A stretch of 64,000 nt of DNA from Cocos nucifera (Eukaryota; Streptophyta; Magnoliopsida; Arecales; Arecaceae). Location of the stretch: the NCBI GenBank assembly GCA_006176705.1, contig QRFJ01000780.1:1054001-1118000 (forward strand), written 5' to 3'. Shown here piece after piece: positions 10,445-20,938 of the stretch (position 1 is its first letter; the number at the start of each line of letters is the position of its first letter). The position numbers and the translations under genes are program-made. The notes beneath the pieces are model-generated. The model was given only the letters and a program-made list of their open reading frames with translations. It was not told where the DNA came from and did not search any database.

Positions 10445-11200
10445 TACCCAAAGATTAGAGTTGACACGATGTAGTCTTTAGCGATGGAACTGGGAGGAGG
10501 TCAGTGGCATCTTCAAGAGACTAGATGAGATCGAGTTTGCTATTATTGATCTCTAAAGGAATGAGGACCATGAGTGTAGGCTGTCTGAGGTAGACTTATC
10601 AGAGTTGCAAAGGAGACTTACCATGCATCACTCCCTTTTGAGCAAGCAAGAGGTATGTTGGAGGCAAAAATCCAGGGTCTAGTGGATAAAGAGGGACAGG
10701 AACACCAAGTTTTTTCACCAGTCAACAATCATTAGAAGGCAAAGGAGCTGGATCTGGATGTTGAAAGATGATGAGGGCTAGTGGATTGAGGAGGAGGACA
10801 TTAGACAGGAGGTTTTTCAATTCTTCTAGGCAAGATGGACTAACCGGCTTGGGGGTGGTGAGTCATATGTCATTCTTTCTCCCACTAACTAGGTTTTCAT
10901 ACATGATAATAATTTGCTGATCAGGCTGGCATCAATGGATGAGGTTCACCAAACCTTTTATGCGATAATGTGCGGAAGATAAGGCCCCTAGCCCTAATGG
11001 ATTTTCACCCCTCTTCTTTAGGCTGTACTGGATGATCATACAGAACGAGGTGGTCGAGGCAATGTAGCAATTCTTCACTTCTGGATCTATGCCAGAGGCC
11101 TAGAAGAGGACCTTCATTATTCTTTTTTTGAAAAGGAAGGATGCTTCGGAGCCCAATCACTTCAGACACATTAGTCTCTGTCTTCTTTTTTGGCTTCGGT
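10445..11200 (+). pseudogene. LINE ORF2 fragment, RT N-terminal part
   Basis: The plus strand reads as the linker and first RT blocks of a plant L1 ORF2. A DLQRNEDHE-type linker comes first, then RDRNTKFFHQSTIIRRQRS (about 10692-10747), a WIEEEDIR block, a KAPSPNGFSPLFFRLYW block at about 10980-11030 (KAPGPDGF in intact elements), and SGSMPEA*KRTFI then FRHISLC at about 11160-11180. Stops replace several Trp codons and there is a one-base shift near 10975. The fragment ends abruptly at about 11200, where the foldback element starts. Confidence 0.82.
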
Positions 11201-11330
11201 CTAGCCTTAATGGTTTGTTTGGATAGCCCTTCATAAGGGAAAGAAAGGGAAGGGAAAGGAAAGGAAGAGAAAAGGAGGGAAAACATTATCCTTATTTGAA
11301 TAGCCCTCATAAGGGAAGGGAAAGGAGAAA

Positions 11331-11745
11331 GAGGATAGTATTTTAAATCTAAAAGGTCATTATACCCTTTTTATGTGTTTCAAGAGTATAAACTAAGCAA
11401 GAATGAAATATTTTCACTCAAGAATAATTCACAAAGAACATGACCATGAAAATGGGAATGAAATTTGCAAAGGAACACAAAAAATAAGAAAAAAGCAACT
11501 ACTTATTTAACACCAAAAAATAAAACAAACTGAAAAACAAATAATAAGATCAGTAGGAAAAAATTGAGCTACTAACCTTCTATATGATTTCGTCGATGAG
11601 AGATAAGAAGATGAGTAATGAAGGTCATCTCTGGTTCACATAGAAGAGAGGAAGAAAGAAGTTTGGTAAGGAACAATGAAGGAAAGCCCTAGAATAAACC
11701 CTAGCTTTATTTAAGAACCTATGGGCATTTTTATCCTTCTAAATA
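11331..11745. other. Left-arm-only segment of the foldback
   Basis: About 415 bp present in the left arm but with no counterpart in the right arm. It is AT-rich and non-coding. It could be a later small insertion or a deletion from the right arm. Confidence 0.4.
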
Positions 11746-12375
11746 TTTTATGTCCTTTTCTCTTCCGATTCCTCCAAATTGGAAGAATTAGAAAGGTTTA
11801 TTTTTTTATTACTTTTTTATTACTCAATTTCAAAAATATCATCTTTACCAACTTATTTTCTAAATTACCGTCCATGTTGAAATCATCGGTTCCATGTTGA
11901 AATCACCGGTTCAATCGGTGATTGCACGGACACCTTGGTGCTGACATGTCCCTTTTTTTCAGTGAACGAAGGGGGCCGATGGGGGGTAGCATGGAGAAGT
12001 TTCCAGGCGGTGGGGTGGGGGGAGGGGGCTGTGCATAAGGGAGGCACAAGGAGCAACGGACGGCACGGGGGGAGGCATGGGGAGCGGCGGGTGGTGCCGG
12101 AGGAGCTGGGGGGTTGCGCAGAGGACCCACAAGCATGCATGGTGGGGACGGATTGCCAGCATGCGGGGACCCGAAGGGTGAGCTGAGCAAATGACCCGGG
12201 GGGTCAGGAGGTTGGAACGGAGGAGAAGGAAGAACAACCCCCCCCAAAAAAAAAAACAAAAAAAAAAACACTAAAGTCGCTGTTGTGGAAAGGCACTTCT
12301 TAAAGTTGCATTTCACAATAGCGATTTTAAAAGTCACTATTCAACCAGCGGTTTTAGCCAAAAAAAAAAAAAATC

Positions 12376-12780
12376 CCCCACCCTCCCCTCCGCCCCACCC
12401 CACCCCCTAGGTAGTCGTCCGTCACCACCAGCCCCCGTGCCCCCCTTCCCTCCACCCCTACCCCACCCCTGAGTACTTACCCATCACCATCAGCCTCGTG
12501 CCCCCCTTCCTCTCTATCAACCAAAAAAAAGAAAAAAAAACAAAAAAAAAATAGAAAAGAAAAGAAAAGAAGAAAAAAAGTCACTCCCTCCCTCCAATAA
12601 ATTCAAAAAAAATCACCAATCTAAATCTTTTTTTTTCCTTTTCTTTTCTCTTTTTTCCTTTTCTATTCTTTTCTTTTATTTTTTTTTTTTGCCAATGAAG
12701 GGGGAAGGGGGCGCTAGGATCAGTGGTGACGAGCGAGTGCCCAAGAGGTGGGGCAGGGGCGATAGAGAGGGTGAGAGTTT
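12376..12780. repeat. Low-complexity centre of the foldback
   Basis: C-rich runs (CCCCACCC, about 12375-12510) are followed by A- and T-rich purine/pyrimidine tracts (about 12520-12700). No gene. It forms the loop between the inverted arms, whose inner ends carry GCGGTTTTAGCC- and GGTTAAAACTGCC-like strings. Confidence 0.6.
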
Positions 12781-13064
12781 TTTTTTTGGTTAAAACTGCC
12801 ATTTGGAACAGCGTCTTTTAGAGTCACCATTAACAAGCATGACTTTAAGAAGTGCCTTTTCTGATAGCAACTTTAGCTTTTTTTTCTTTTTAGGGTTTCT
12901 TCCTTCTCCTCCATGCAACCTGTTGACCTCCTGAATGTCGATCGCTGCTCTGTGCACCCCCTCAACCCCCCGCATGCTGGCAATCCATCCCCACCCTGCA
13001 TGCTTGAGAATCCTTCGCCCGTGCCATCCCTTCCTCTGTCGGTGGCTTCTTCATGCCCACCCCC

Positions 13065-13965
13065 TATTAGGATATTAGCTACTCTGATACCACTTTATTA
13101 AGAATCTAGTATTAGGATATTACAGAAGAAAGAAAAAAAAATAAAATAAAAAAATAATCAAGTACGTGGATCAGCCCAAAGACTGGCCTCCATGGGATAT
13201 GCAAAGCTCCACTATGAAAGAGAAAAATAAGTATAAGAAAAGAACACCCACTCTTAACTCATTGTACACAAATCTTTCTCAACTAAAAGCTATCCTCATA
13301 AAAGCTCTCTCAGAATCCCAAGAAGATCCTCAGATGCTACAAGATGCTCTGCCCTCATAGCCTCCACATTGGATACTATGTACCTATTACTTCTCTCTCT
13401 TGCGGGCTGCACGTACTCGGCACTCTACCAAGCTCCTCTCGACGGCTGTCTGAGCCTCTCTACATGCCTCTCATGCCACACATGCCACCTCATGCTCCAC
13501 AGCACCTCAATCCTTTAAATAGGATGAGAATCCTCTTTTTAGTAGTTCATAGAAGTCTTAACAGGGCTCTTTCTCCTAATATGAGTCGAACATGATCTTG
13601 ATGGAATTTTGAAATATTTTTTAATCTTTAGATCATAACCACAGCCCTTCGTGGCCATTAGATCTTGTAGTCCATGTGCAACTCTCATAGATTCTTTGGA
13701 TTAAACATAATCCAAGTCCAAATAGAAAATTCCATCCTATTCTATTCATCTCCATCGAGCCAGCTCTATCAGGGGTCGAGCTGGCTCGACTACATCTCGT
13801 CCGAACTTCTACTTTTTATCTGTCTGAGAGGGCCAGCTCAATTGCAATTCAAGCCAATTTGATCTCAACCTGAGCCGACTCGATCCCATATCCGAGCTAG
13901 CTCGACTACTTGATGATTTGATTCTCTTCTGCTGTGGATCGAATTCGAGATGTCAAATCTTAATA
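13065..13965 (-). other. W1 3' LTR
   Basis: 901 bp, matching 15549-16451 throughout. It contains GAGCCGACTCGA and GAGCTAGCTCGA near-palindromes (about 13870-13905). A tRNA-primer-like string ACTCTGATACCA (13081-13092) lies inside its 3' edge. Confidence 0.9.
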
Positions 13966-14354
13966 ATCTCTATCTCGATTTGATATTCGACCTTCATCTG
14001 ACTTTGAGAGCTTATGATCTATCTCGCTCCCATACCCTGGGGCATGCCTGCTGATCATGAATGGACAAACGTGGGAGTCAAGCCAGGCCACTTGATCCCA
14101 CCTTCATCGACTGCTATGATCCTCCTGATCTAAGATCTACTCGAAATAGTCTCCTGTGGTAATAAAAACTTCACCTTATGATGTCGCATGTCATCCTTAC
14201 GAGTCTCTCATCCCGTGCCTGATCCATCTCCACCTAGAGCTCCACCTCACACTAGGCTCCTTCAGGCTCCTGAAGCTCTATCTCGCATTGGACTCTCTGT
14301 CAGATAGTAATGTTCTCTTATCCTCTTCTTCTCCTCCAATATCATCCTATCATC

Positions 14355-14665
14355 ATATATGACCTTTAGGATTCCATCACCAGCAACTAACCTATAGCCG
14401 TTTAAATTCAGTCTGCTTAGTGAGATAAGATTCCACTTGAAATTGGATATGTATCAGACATTTTTTAATCTTCTCACTGCATCATCATGTGTCCTCCAGC
14501 TGACCATTCCGATGCCTCTGATCGTACAGCTCGATTCATCCGATAGATAAATAGTGCTCTCACTGCTTTCTAGAAAGTCAAACTGTTCCTCTCTACAATA
14601 AACATGATATATGCATGTAGAATCTAAAATTCACTACTGAAAAGAAGTAGATATCTCATCAGATA
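14355..14665 (-). pseudogene. W1 protease and pre-integrase stub
   Basis: Read on the minus strand, a copia protease start is visible as ILDST-like residues then a CxxYHVYC-like stretch near 14640, followed by a RNLISLSRL-like block and a short pre-integrase piece ending HYYL near 14330. Coding similarity to pol stops there. The downstream interior up to the 3' LTR does not resemble integrase or RT. This suggests the family arose by internal deletion of a complete copia element. Confidence 0.6.
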
Positions 14666-14732
14666 TCTCCAAGACATCATCCTCTGACTCACTACTGGCT
14701 GTCGCTACAATAGCCCTCATTCGATCCCTGAG

Positions 14733-15484
14733 CTATTGGCAATCTCTGACATGATGCCCGAACTTATCGCATTGGTAGCATCTGATCTTGCTAGGATCCT
14801 TTATCTTAGATCTGGATTGTCCTTCTCGCGATCCTCTACCACTCCATCTACTACCTTCTGCTCCTCTAAAAATTGCTAAAATTGAGCTGCCACCATCTGA
14901 GCTTGAAGCTGGGTTCTCCTTTCTGAGAACCTCATTCTGGAGTATCGCTGCCGTGACCTCATCCATCTTGATGGTGCTCTTTTCCACTAGAAGAGCAGTC
15001 ATCAAGCACTCATACGAAGAAGAAAGCGATGCTAGCAAGACCAATGCCCTGGTCTTCTTCCCAACTTTTTCACCAATGCTGAGAAGGTCGGTGAGGATCT
15101 TCTGAAAGTTGGATAGATACTCCCGCATGCTCTGACTTTTGTCCATCCACAGCTGATAGAACTGTCTTTAAAAAAATAGCATGTTGGTAAGCGACTTCGT
15201 CATATACAACTCCTCAAGCTTTGACCATAGTGCCATCAAAAAAGTCTCGTCAAGTATATGGATCACCACATCATCCACTAAATACAAGTGGATCATACTC
15301 ACCGTCTGCATCTGGATCCACTTTCAATCTTTCATCTCTATGGTGGCTAGCATCTCGTCGTTCAAGAGAGCGTCGATCAATCCATGTTAGATGAGGATAT
15401 TCTTTATCCTTGCTTGCCATAAGTTAAAATTATCCTTTCCATCAAACTATTGGTCTCCATCTTGATTGCACTTATCTTCTCCAT
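14733..15484 (-). pseudogene. W1 Gag with zinc knuckle
   Basis: Starts at the ATG at 15484 (MEKIS). A frameshift comes early, then an open stretch 15146-14733 encodes MDKSQSMREYLSNFQKIL, LLASLSSSYECLMTALL and, at the end, CYQCDKFGHHVRDC, an intact CX2CX4HX4C knuckle at about 14736-14777. This is the UBN2/copia-type gag. A Ser/Gly/Arg-rich linker precedes the knuckle. Of the gag copies in the window, this is among the best preserved. It would bind and package element RNA. Confidence 0.88.
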
Positions 15485-15532
15485 ATTCTTCAATCTCTAT
15501 CTATTACTGCAATCTGTGCTCTGGTACTATCT

Positions 15533-15545
15533 GGCTCTGATACCA
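15533..15545 (-). promoter_or_regulatory. W1 primer-binding site (tRNA-iMet)
   Basis: On the minus strand this reads TGGTATCAGAGCC, complementary to the 3' end of plant initiator tRNA-Met. It is three bases from the LTR end. Confidence 0.88.
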
Positions 15546-15548
15546 ATC

Positions 15549-16451
15549 TATTGGGATATCAGCTACTCTGATACCACTTTGTTAAGAATCTAGTACTAGA
15601 ATATTATGACAGAAAGAAAGAAAAAAATAAAATAAAAAAATAATCAAGTACGTGGATCAGCCCAAAGGCTCGCCTCCATGGGATATGCAAAGTTTCACTA
15701 TGAAAGAGAAAAATAAGTACAAGAGAAGAACATCCATTCTCAACTCATTGTACACAAATCTCTCTCAATTACAAGCTATCCTCACAAAAGCTCTCTCAGA
15801 ATTCCAAGAAGACCCTCAAAAGCTACAAGATGCTATGCCCTCACAGCCTCCATGCCGGATGTTATGCACCTGTTACTTCTCTCTCTTATGGGCTGCACAT
15901 ACTTGACACTCTACCAAGCTCCTTTCGGTGGCTGCCTGGGCCTCTCTACATGTCTCTCATGCCACACGTGCCACTTCATGCTCCACAGCACCTTAGTCCT
16001 TTAAATAGGATGAGAATCCTCTTCTTAACAATTCACAGAAGTCCTAACAGGGCTCTTTTTCCTAATATGAGTCAAACATGATCTTAATGAAGTCTTAAAA
16101 TATTTTCTAACTTTTAGATCATGATCGTAGCCCTCCATAGTTGTTGGATCCTGTGGTCCATGCGCAACTCTCGTAGACCCTTTGGATTAATCACAATCCG
16201 AGTTCAAACAAAAAATCTCATCCTATTCTATTCGTCTCCATCGAGTCAGCTCTATCAGGGATCGAGCTGGCTTGACTGCATCTTATCCGAACTTCTGCTT
16301 TCTATCTGCCTAAGAAGATTGGCTCGATTATAGTTTGAGCCGGCTCGATCTCAGCCTGAGCCGACTCGACCCCATATTCGAGCTAGCTCAACTGCTTGAT
16401 GATTTGATTCTCCTCTGCTATAGATCAAATTCAAGACGTCAAATCCTAATA
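15549..16451 (-). other. W1 5' LTR
   Basis: 903 bp, paired with 13065-13965. Carries the same internal GAGCCGGCTCGA/GAGCCGACTCGA/GAGCTAGCTC motifs (16338-16396) and the internal primer-like string at 15565-15576. Confidence 0.9.
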
Positions 16452-16829
16452 CCCCCTTTGGCACCACTCATAGCTCGTTCACCGCTACTCCATGCCTCCC
16501 CCCTTGTGCGACCCCCCCCCCCCGACTTCTCCATGCCATCCCCCGTCGGCCACCTTCGTTCATAAAAAAAAAGGAACACGTCAACGCCAGGTGTTCGTGG
16601 AATCTTCGGTTCAACTAGCGATTCCAACATAGATGGTATTTTGGAAAATAAGTCAAGGAAGGAAGTATTTTTGAAAATAAGAAATAAAAAAATAATAAAT
16701 AAAAAATCTAAATTAGAAAAGTAGTTTAATGGAGGGAAAGGGAGTGGCCTCCTTTAAAAATTAATATTCAAACAAGAGAGAAAATTTCTCCCTTTCCTTT
16801 CCATTTGGATCCAAGCCATGACAATCCAA

Positions 16830-17195
16830 GGTCCCATCCACGGCCAGCCACCGATCGCCGAAGCTAGGGTTCCACCATTCTTAGCATGCTCTATGTTTTC
16901 CTTCTCCAACGCCATTAGTTTGTTCTCCGATCTCTTATACGAGCCATCAGTAACCACAAAGTTATCCAGTTGCAATGTTCAGTCACTACCATTGGAGCTT
17001 GGCTCCGTTTGGAAGAAATAGCAACCCTAATCGAAATGCCCCAACCAACAACAAAGGTAGCATATGGCCGAGATGTTTTCATAGAAAAAGGGCTACCAGA
17101 ACACCCTTTCTTACGCCTAATCGACACCCCGGGTCTCAGTGGCTCGGTGGCGTCAACGGTGATCTATACTTGGGCATAGCCAATTTTTCGTAGCT
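16830..17195 (-). pseudogene. LINE ORF1 C-terminal part with CCHC
   Basis: On the minus strand this reads as the middle and end of plant LINE ORF1. LRKIGYAQV is followed by a stop, then DATEPLRPGVSIRRKKG (about 17105-17155). After a one-base shift come WQPFFYENISAICYLCCWLGH and a zinc-knuckle Cys (about 17020-17090), then a variable C-terminal tail to about 16830. It continues the ORF1 whose DUF4283 part is at 19263-19504, on the far side of a solo LTR. ORF1 is an RNA-binding chaperone for LINE RNA. Confidence 0.75.
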
Positions 17196-17344
17196 AGCCT
17201 TGTGATGATCTGGGCCAGTTTTGGCCCAAGCTAAAAGCCCCAACAGGGCCTGCTCCTTAGGCAGTGCCTTGCTAGTGCTTGAAATCGAGAACAGGAAAAT
17301 CTTTCCTTATTCTCCCAAAGGTTCCCAAAATCCAAAACCCCCCA

Positions 17345-17545
17345 CCATCTCTCTCTCTCTCTTTCTCTCTCTCCTATTTTCTATCCTTCTCTTTCTCTTC
17401 TCTAACTCCGACACCCTCTCTCTCCCATCTCCCTCTCCTCCGTGCACCCTACCTCTCTCTCGTTCCCTATCTTCTTCCCCATCTTCTTCTTCTTCTTCTC
17501 TTCTTCTTCTTCCTCTTTACTTCTTTTCTCTTTTTTGATATGGTA
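17345..17545 (+). repeat. Pyrimidine-rich (CT/CTT)n tract
   Basis: Nearly uninterrupted C/T, with CTCTCT and CTTCTTCTT runs. It lies within the solo LTR and probably in its transcribed leader. Confidence 0.8.
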
Positions 17546-18550
17546 CTGCCCTGAGACGTTCCTTTTCATCAATATAAGTTAATCCTAAATCTTTTTACAG
17601 TTAATCAAATTTAAATATAGAATTTAATTATTATATGGTTTGGGGTAATAGGAAAAGAATATTAAGGGATGATTATTGCTGATTTTAGACTGATGGATTC
17701 TACCCTATAGTAGTCTAGAAATTTTATCTCTCTAATAATTAAGCAATTTAATCTAAAAATTTAATTAAGAGTTGATAACTTATTGCTCAACTAATTTGCA
17801 TAATTGAGAAATTTTTGGATACTATTTGATAGGGTAATTAAATCCTGGAATGGGGCTATTGTGTCGAGTAGAAGAGTTACTCAGAAATTTAGATTTTAGG
17901 ATTTTAAGAAGTTTTATAGATTATTGCAAAGAGAATAATATGATATTAATTTTAGATTATATATATATATTTTAGATTATTAGCTTTTGAAGAGTATTGG
18001 TGAAGCACTAGATAATTCGATAATTGATATTTATAAGGTAAATAACCTCTACTTAATTAAAGTAATTGCATAACATGATGAATACATATGATTTGAGATT
18101 AATTATTGACTTAATTATTATCATGTACTTTAAAATTATACTATTTATTGGTTATGTTGGTCATATTGAAACAAGCATGAATTATAGAAGAATGTGTATT
18201 TCAAGTATTGAGTATTTATAATATTTTAAAAATTAATAATTATAGATTTATTGGAATGATTTCTAGTTGATAGAATTTTGGAAAAACTTGATATGGTAAA
18301 TGTAAATACATTGATCTGAAAAAATTATATTGCACATGGTTTATCGAAAGTCAATGATTAGTCACTTTTATGAATTTTATGTAGTGATTCAGAATTTTAT
18401 ATATGTTGTAACTTATATATGTTATAGTAATAATTGTTTGAATTAAATTTGTATATGTATACTGAACTCTCAGTCTACCTATATTTTAGATCCTGTCATA
18501 TGAGGGTTGTATGTTGGCAATTGATATGGACAGCTTTGAAACTTTACATT

Positions 18551-18651
18551 ATGAACCTACTCCATAGGGGTTATATGTGGAATTATGGATCCACTCCACA
18601 GGAATTAAATATGGTACTATAGGCTCTATCATAGGGATTATATATGGCCAT
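18551..18651 (+). repeat. Three diverged 34-bp tandem repeats
   Basis: Units at 18551-18584, 18585-18618 and 18619-18651 share the pattern ATGGA-CC-CTCCA-AGG-ATTA-ATATGG. They lie inside the solo LTR and may be regulatory repeats. Confidence 0.7.
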
Positions 18652-19262
18652 AGTTGTATAGACTAATGAGTTAATATAATACTTTTGAAAGATACGCTCT
18701 TATGAAATTATCAGAAACTTTGGTGTAATGTGTTGCATAGTTATATTTATGTTATAGAATTAAAAGTTTGAATCTAATTATAAATGTCATATTGTTCACT
18801 AATTTTTATATTTAGCATTTATTTGGCTTTAGCAACTTAATTTCTTGATTATGTCTTGATTATTTACTGGGCTATTAGCTTATTATTATAATTTATAGCT
18901 TATTATTATATATTATTATATTATTATATTATCATATTGGATGGAGGTTAGAATATAAGATTAGAGCGAGGATATAGTTAGTCATCTCAGATCAACTTCT
19001 TAAATTTTGTAGACTATCCTTTTAAAATTTTGTAGAAGCCTTTTTATACTTTTTTTTTATAAAAATATGTAAGTTATCAAACTGATATTAGATGTGTATG
19101 ATAATTACTATGAATATTTTATTTTAAAATTTGAGTTAGTGGATCTTATATTGTGATTATCATTATTGATAGTTTTTGTGTCTTATATACCACATAGTTT
19201 TTTAAAGGTATGCAGCGGTTGTTCACGTTTTTGATTTTTGAATTTAGGATCGGAACATGATA

Positions 19263-19504
19263 GGCCTATAAAGTTGTTGGTGGCCAACGTTTTTTCGGCT
19301 CTTAATGTGATCCCTAAGATTTGCGTCTCCTTCCAATACTCGATCGGTAACTCCAATAGCCGGAGCCATACCACAGTGTGACCCACTGCCCTAGGCCTAG
19401 GTACAAAATCAGCCACCTAGGGCTTTATCGCCAGCAACTAGTTGGCGACAAACCATAGCCCACCAAAAAGCACCGCCTCATAGTCTGCTCATAATGCAAA
19501 TGCA
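19263..19504 (-). pseudogene. LINE ORF1 DUF4283 domain
   Basis: On the minus strand: DYEAVLFGGLWFVAN, then VADFVPRPRAVGHTVVWLRLLELPIEYW (about 19330-19420) and ILGITLRAEKTLA, the characteristic DUF4283 fold of plant LINE ORF1. A stop stands in place of a Gly or Gln codon near 19440. The coding match ends at the solo LTR (19262) and resumes at 17195. To the right it is cut by the hAT MITE at 19513. Confidence 0.82.
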
Positions 19505-19512
19505 GTAGATGG

Positions 19513-19946
19513 TAGGGATGCAATCGAGCCGAGTCGAATCAAGTAACTGAAAGCTTGAGCTCGACTCGACTCAAAATACTCGAGCTCGAAACTTGACTCG
19601 AGCTTGACCAAGTCTTAACATTTCGAGTTCGAACTTATCTCGATAAAAAATAGACAAGACTCAAGATTGACTCGACTCGACTTGACTCAAATATAAATTG
19701 AGCCATACTCGAGCTCAAGATCGAGGCTTATCTTATTAATAATATATTAATATATATTATAAAAAAATTATATTATTAAAAATATATATACTCGAGTAAG
19801 CTCGCAAGCTTTCGAGTCGAGTATCCTACTACTCAAGCTCGACTCGAAAAGCTACTTGAGCCCGACTCGCTTACTCGAACTCGATAATAATCGAATCGAG
19901 TCGAGCTCGAGTAGCTCACGAGCAGCTCGACTCGTTTGCAGCCCTA
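19513..19946. mobile_element. Non-autonomous hAT MITE
   Basis: 434 bp with terminal inverted repeats TAGGGATGCAATCGAG and TAGGGCTGCAAACGAG (right end, reversed), flanked by GTAGATGG (19505-19512) and GTAGATGA (19947-19954). This is an 8-bp duplication with one mismatch. TIR form and duplication length fit the hAT superfamily. The interior is packed with CTCGAG, ACTCGA and GAGCTCG palindromes around an AT-rich centre and encodes nothing. It lies in LINE ORF1. Confidence 0.85.
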
Positions 19947-19992
19947 GTAGATGATGGTCTGCCATCAACACGAATACCTCCAGATCATAGGC

Positions 19993-20931
19993 TATGTTTA
20001 GCATACAGCTTTTAGGATAGCTTTAGCTTATTTAAGCTACTTAGTATTTGATGAGGATAGCTTATGGTCTATAAGTTAGCTTTTATTGAAAGCTCCCTTA
20101 CTTAAAGATTCAAAATCAAAAGCTAGCTGATATTTTTTATTTTCAAATTTATCCTTTATTTTTTCTAAAATTACTCACTTATTAACATTTAAGTTACCTC
20201 CTCTTTCCTTTATTCTTTAAAATTTATCTACAAAAATATAATATATTATCATAACATTATAATAATATAATATTATCATAATATTTTATAATAAATATTA
20301 TAAATATAAATATATATTAAAATATAATATATTATATATAATATATATTATAATACATAATATATAATAATTATATTTATATTATAAATATAATATATAT
20401 AGTATAATAATATTATTATATTTTTATTATAATAATAATATATTATAATAATATAATAATATATGATAATATAATAAGAATATATTATAATAATATCATA
20501 TAATATTATATTTTATTATATTATAATAATATATGATAATATAAAATATATATTAAAATATAATATATTATATATAATATACATTATAATATATAATATA
20601 TATTTATATTACAACATAATATTATATTATAAATATAAATATATATTATAATATTATATATTTATAATATATATTTATGTTTTATACATGAGATGTACTT
20701 GGGATGTGATTTTTAATATATATTTATTATATCTATTATATTTATTTAAATTGAATATTTAAAATGATGTTAAAAATAAATAAAATAAGATTATATCTTT
20801 TATGTCATTTGATATGTGATAGATTAATTATTGATTAATTTTTATTAAATATTTAAATTAATGTAGCTATGGTTACAGCTATAGCTTATAGCACTATAGC
20901 TCACAACTACCATAGCCGCATGACAAACATA
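19993..20931. mobile_element. MITE with AT-repeat core in LINE ORF1
   Basis: The ends are TATGTTTAGCATACAGC and, reversed on the right, TATGTTTGTCATGCGGC. The element is flanked by direct repeats ATCATAG (19984-19990 and 20932-20938), possibly part of a 9-bp duplication as in Mutator-like elements. The interior repeats AGCTATAGC-like strings at both ends, with a long ATAATA-rich core (about 20225-20690). It has no coding capacity. The LINE ORF1 frame is continuous when one flank copy is counted. Confidence 0.72.
20225..20690. repeat. AT-rich simple-sequence block
   Basis: Degenerate (ATAATA/TATATAAT)n over about 465 bp, forming the core of the MITE. Probably expanded by slippage. Confidence 0.85.
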
Positions 20932-20938
20932 ATCATAG

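Larger units (their letters stand above)
13065..16451 (-). mobile_element. W1: gag-only LTR retrotransposon (copia-derived)
   Basis: LTRs at 13065-13965 (3') and 15549-16451 (5') flank a 1583-bp interior read on the minus strand. CCCCC is duplicated at 13060-13064 and 16452-16456. The interior has a tRNA-iMet primer site at 15533-15545, gag with a zinc knuckle, a protease stub, and a purine tract next to the 3' LTR. Integrase, RT and RNase H are missing. W2 (38823-42114) has the same organisation. It resembles the TR-GAG class of non-autonomous elements and would need proteins from a full-length copia relative. LTR termini are TA rather than TG/CA at several ends, consistent with transitions. 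Confidence 0.9.
11205..16825. mobile_element. Foldback element, split by retrotransposon W1
   Basis: The left arm (about 11745-12375) and right arm (12780-13059 continuing at 16457-16700) are inverted copies of each other. Both contain GCATGCTGGCAATCC-type strings, a GGAGGCATGG-type stretch, a CTTCGTTCA string and a TTATTTTC(T/C)AAA stretch. The similarity continues without a break across W1, so the palindrome is older. The outer ends carry TTTGGATA and AAGGGAAAGG-like strings. Without W1 the element would be about 2.2 kb with a roughly 400-bp centre. No transposase is seen and outer boundaries are approximate. The superfamily is not clear. Confidence 0.72.
17201..19262 (+). mobile_element. 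Solo LTR, probably of a gypsy element
   Basis: This 2062-bp block begins TGTGATGATC and ends GAACATGATA. It is flanked by AGCCT (17196-17200) and GGCCT (19263-19267), a 5-bp target duplication with one transition. It interrupts LINE ORF1 at a point where the protein match resumes in frame on the other side. No pol sequence is inside, so it is read as a solo LTR left by LTR-LTR recombination. A strong pyrimidine tract (17345-17530) and a TTTTTACAG string at 17592-17600 suggest a transcribed leader with a splice acceptor. The gypsy assignment is from general appearance and length only. Confidence 0.7.

Noticed and set aside
11883..12340. Pro-rich open frames on the minus strand
   Set aside because: GC-rich arm of the foldback element; the inverted copy in the other arm lacks the frame.
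16754..17193. Several overlapping open frames of 60-73 codons on both strands
   Set aside because: Only the minus strand has the LINE ORF1 pattern (PLRPGV then a CCHC knuckle); the others are shadows.
17221..17554. Leu/Ser-rich open frames as signal-peptide proteins
   Set aside because: Translation of a (CT)n tract in the solo LTR; several frames are open at once.
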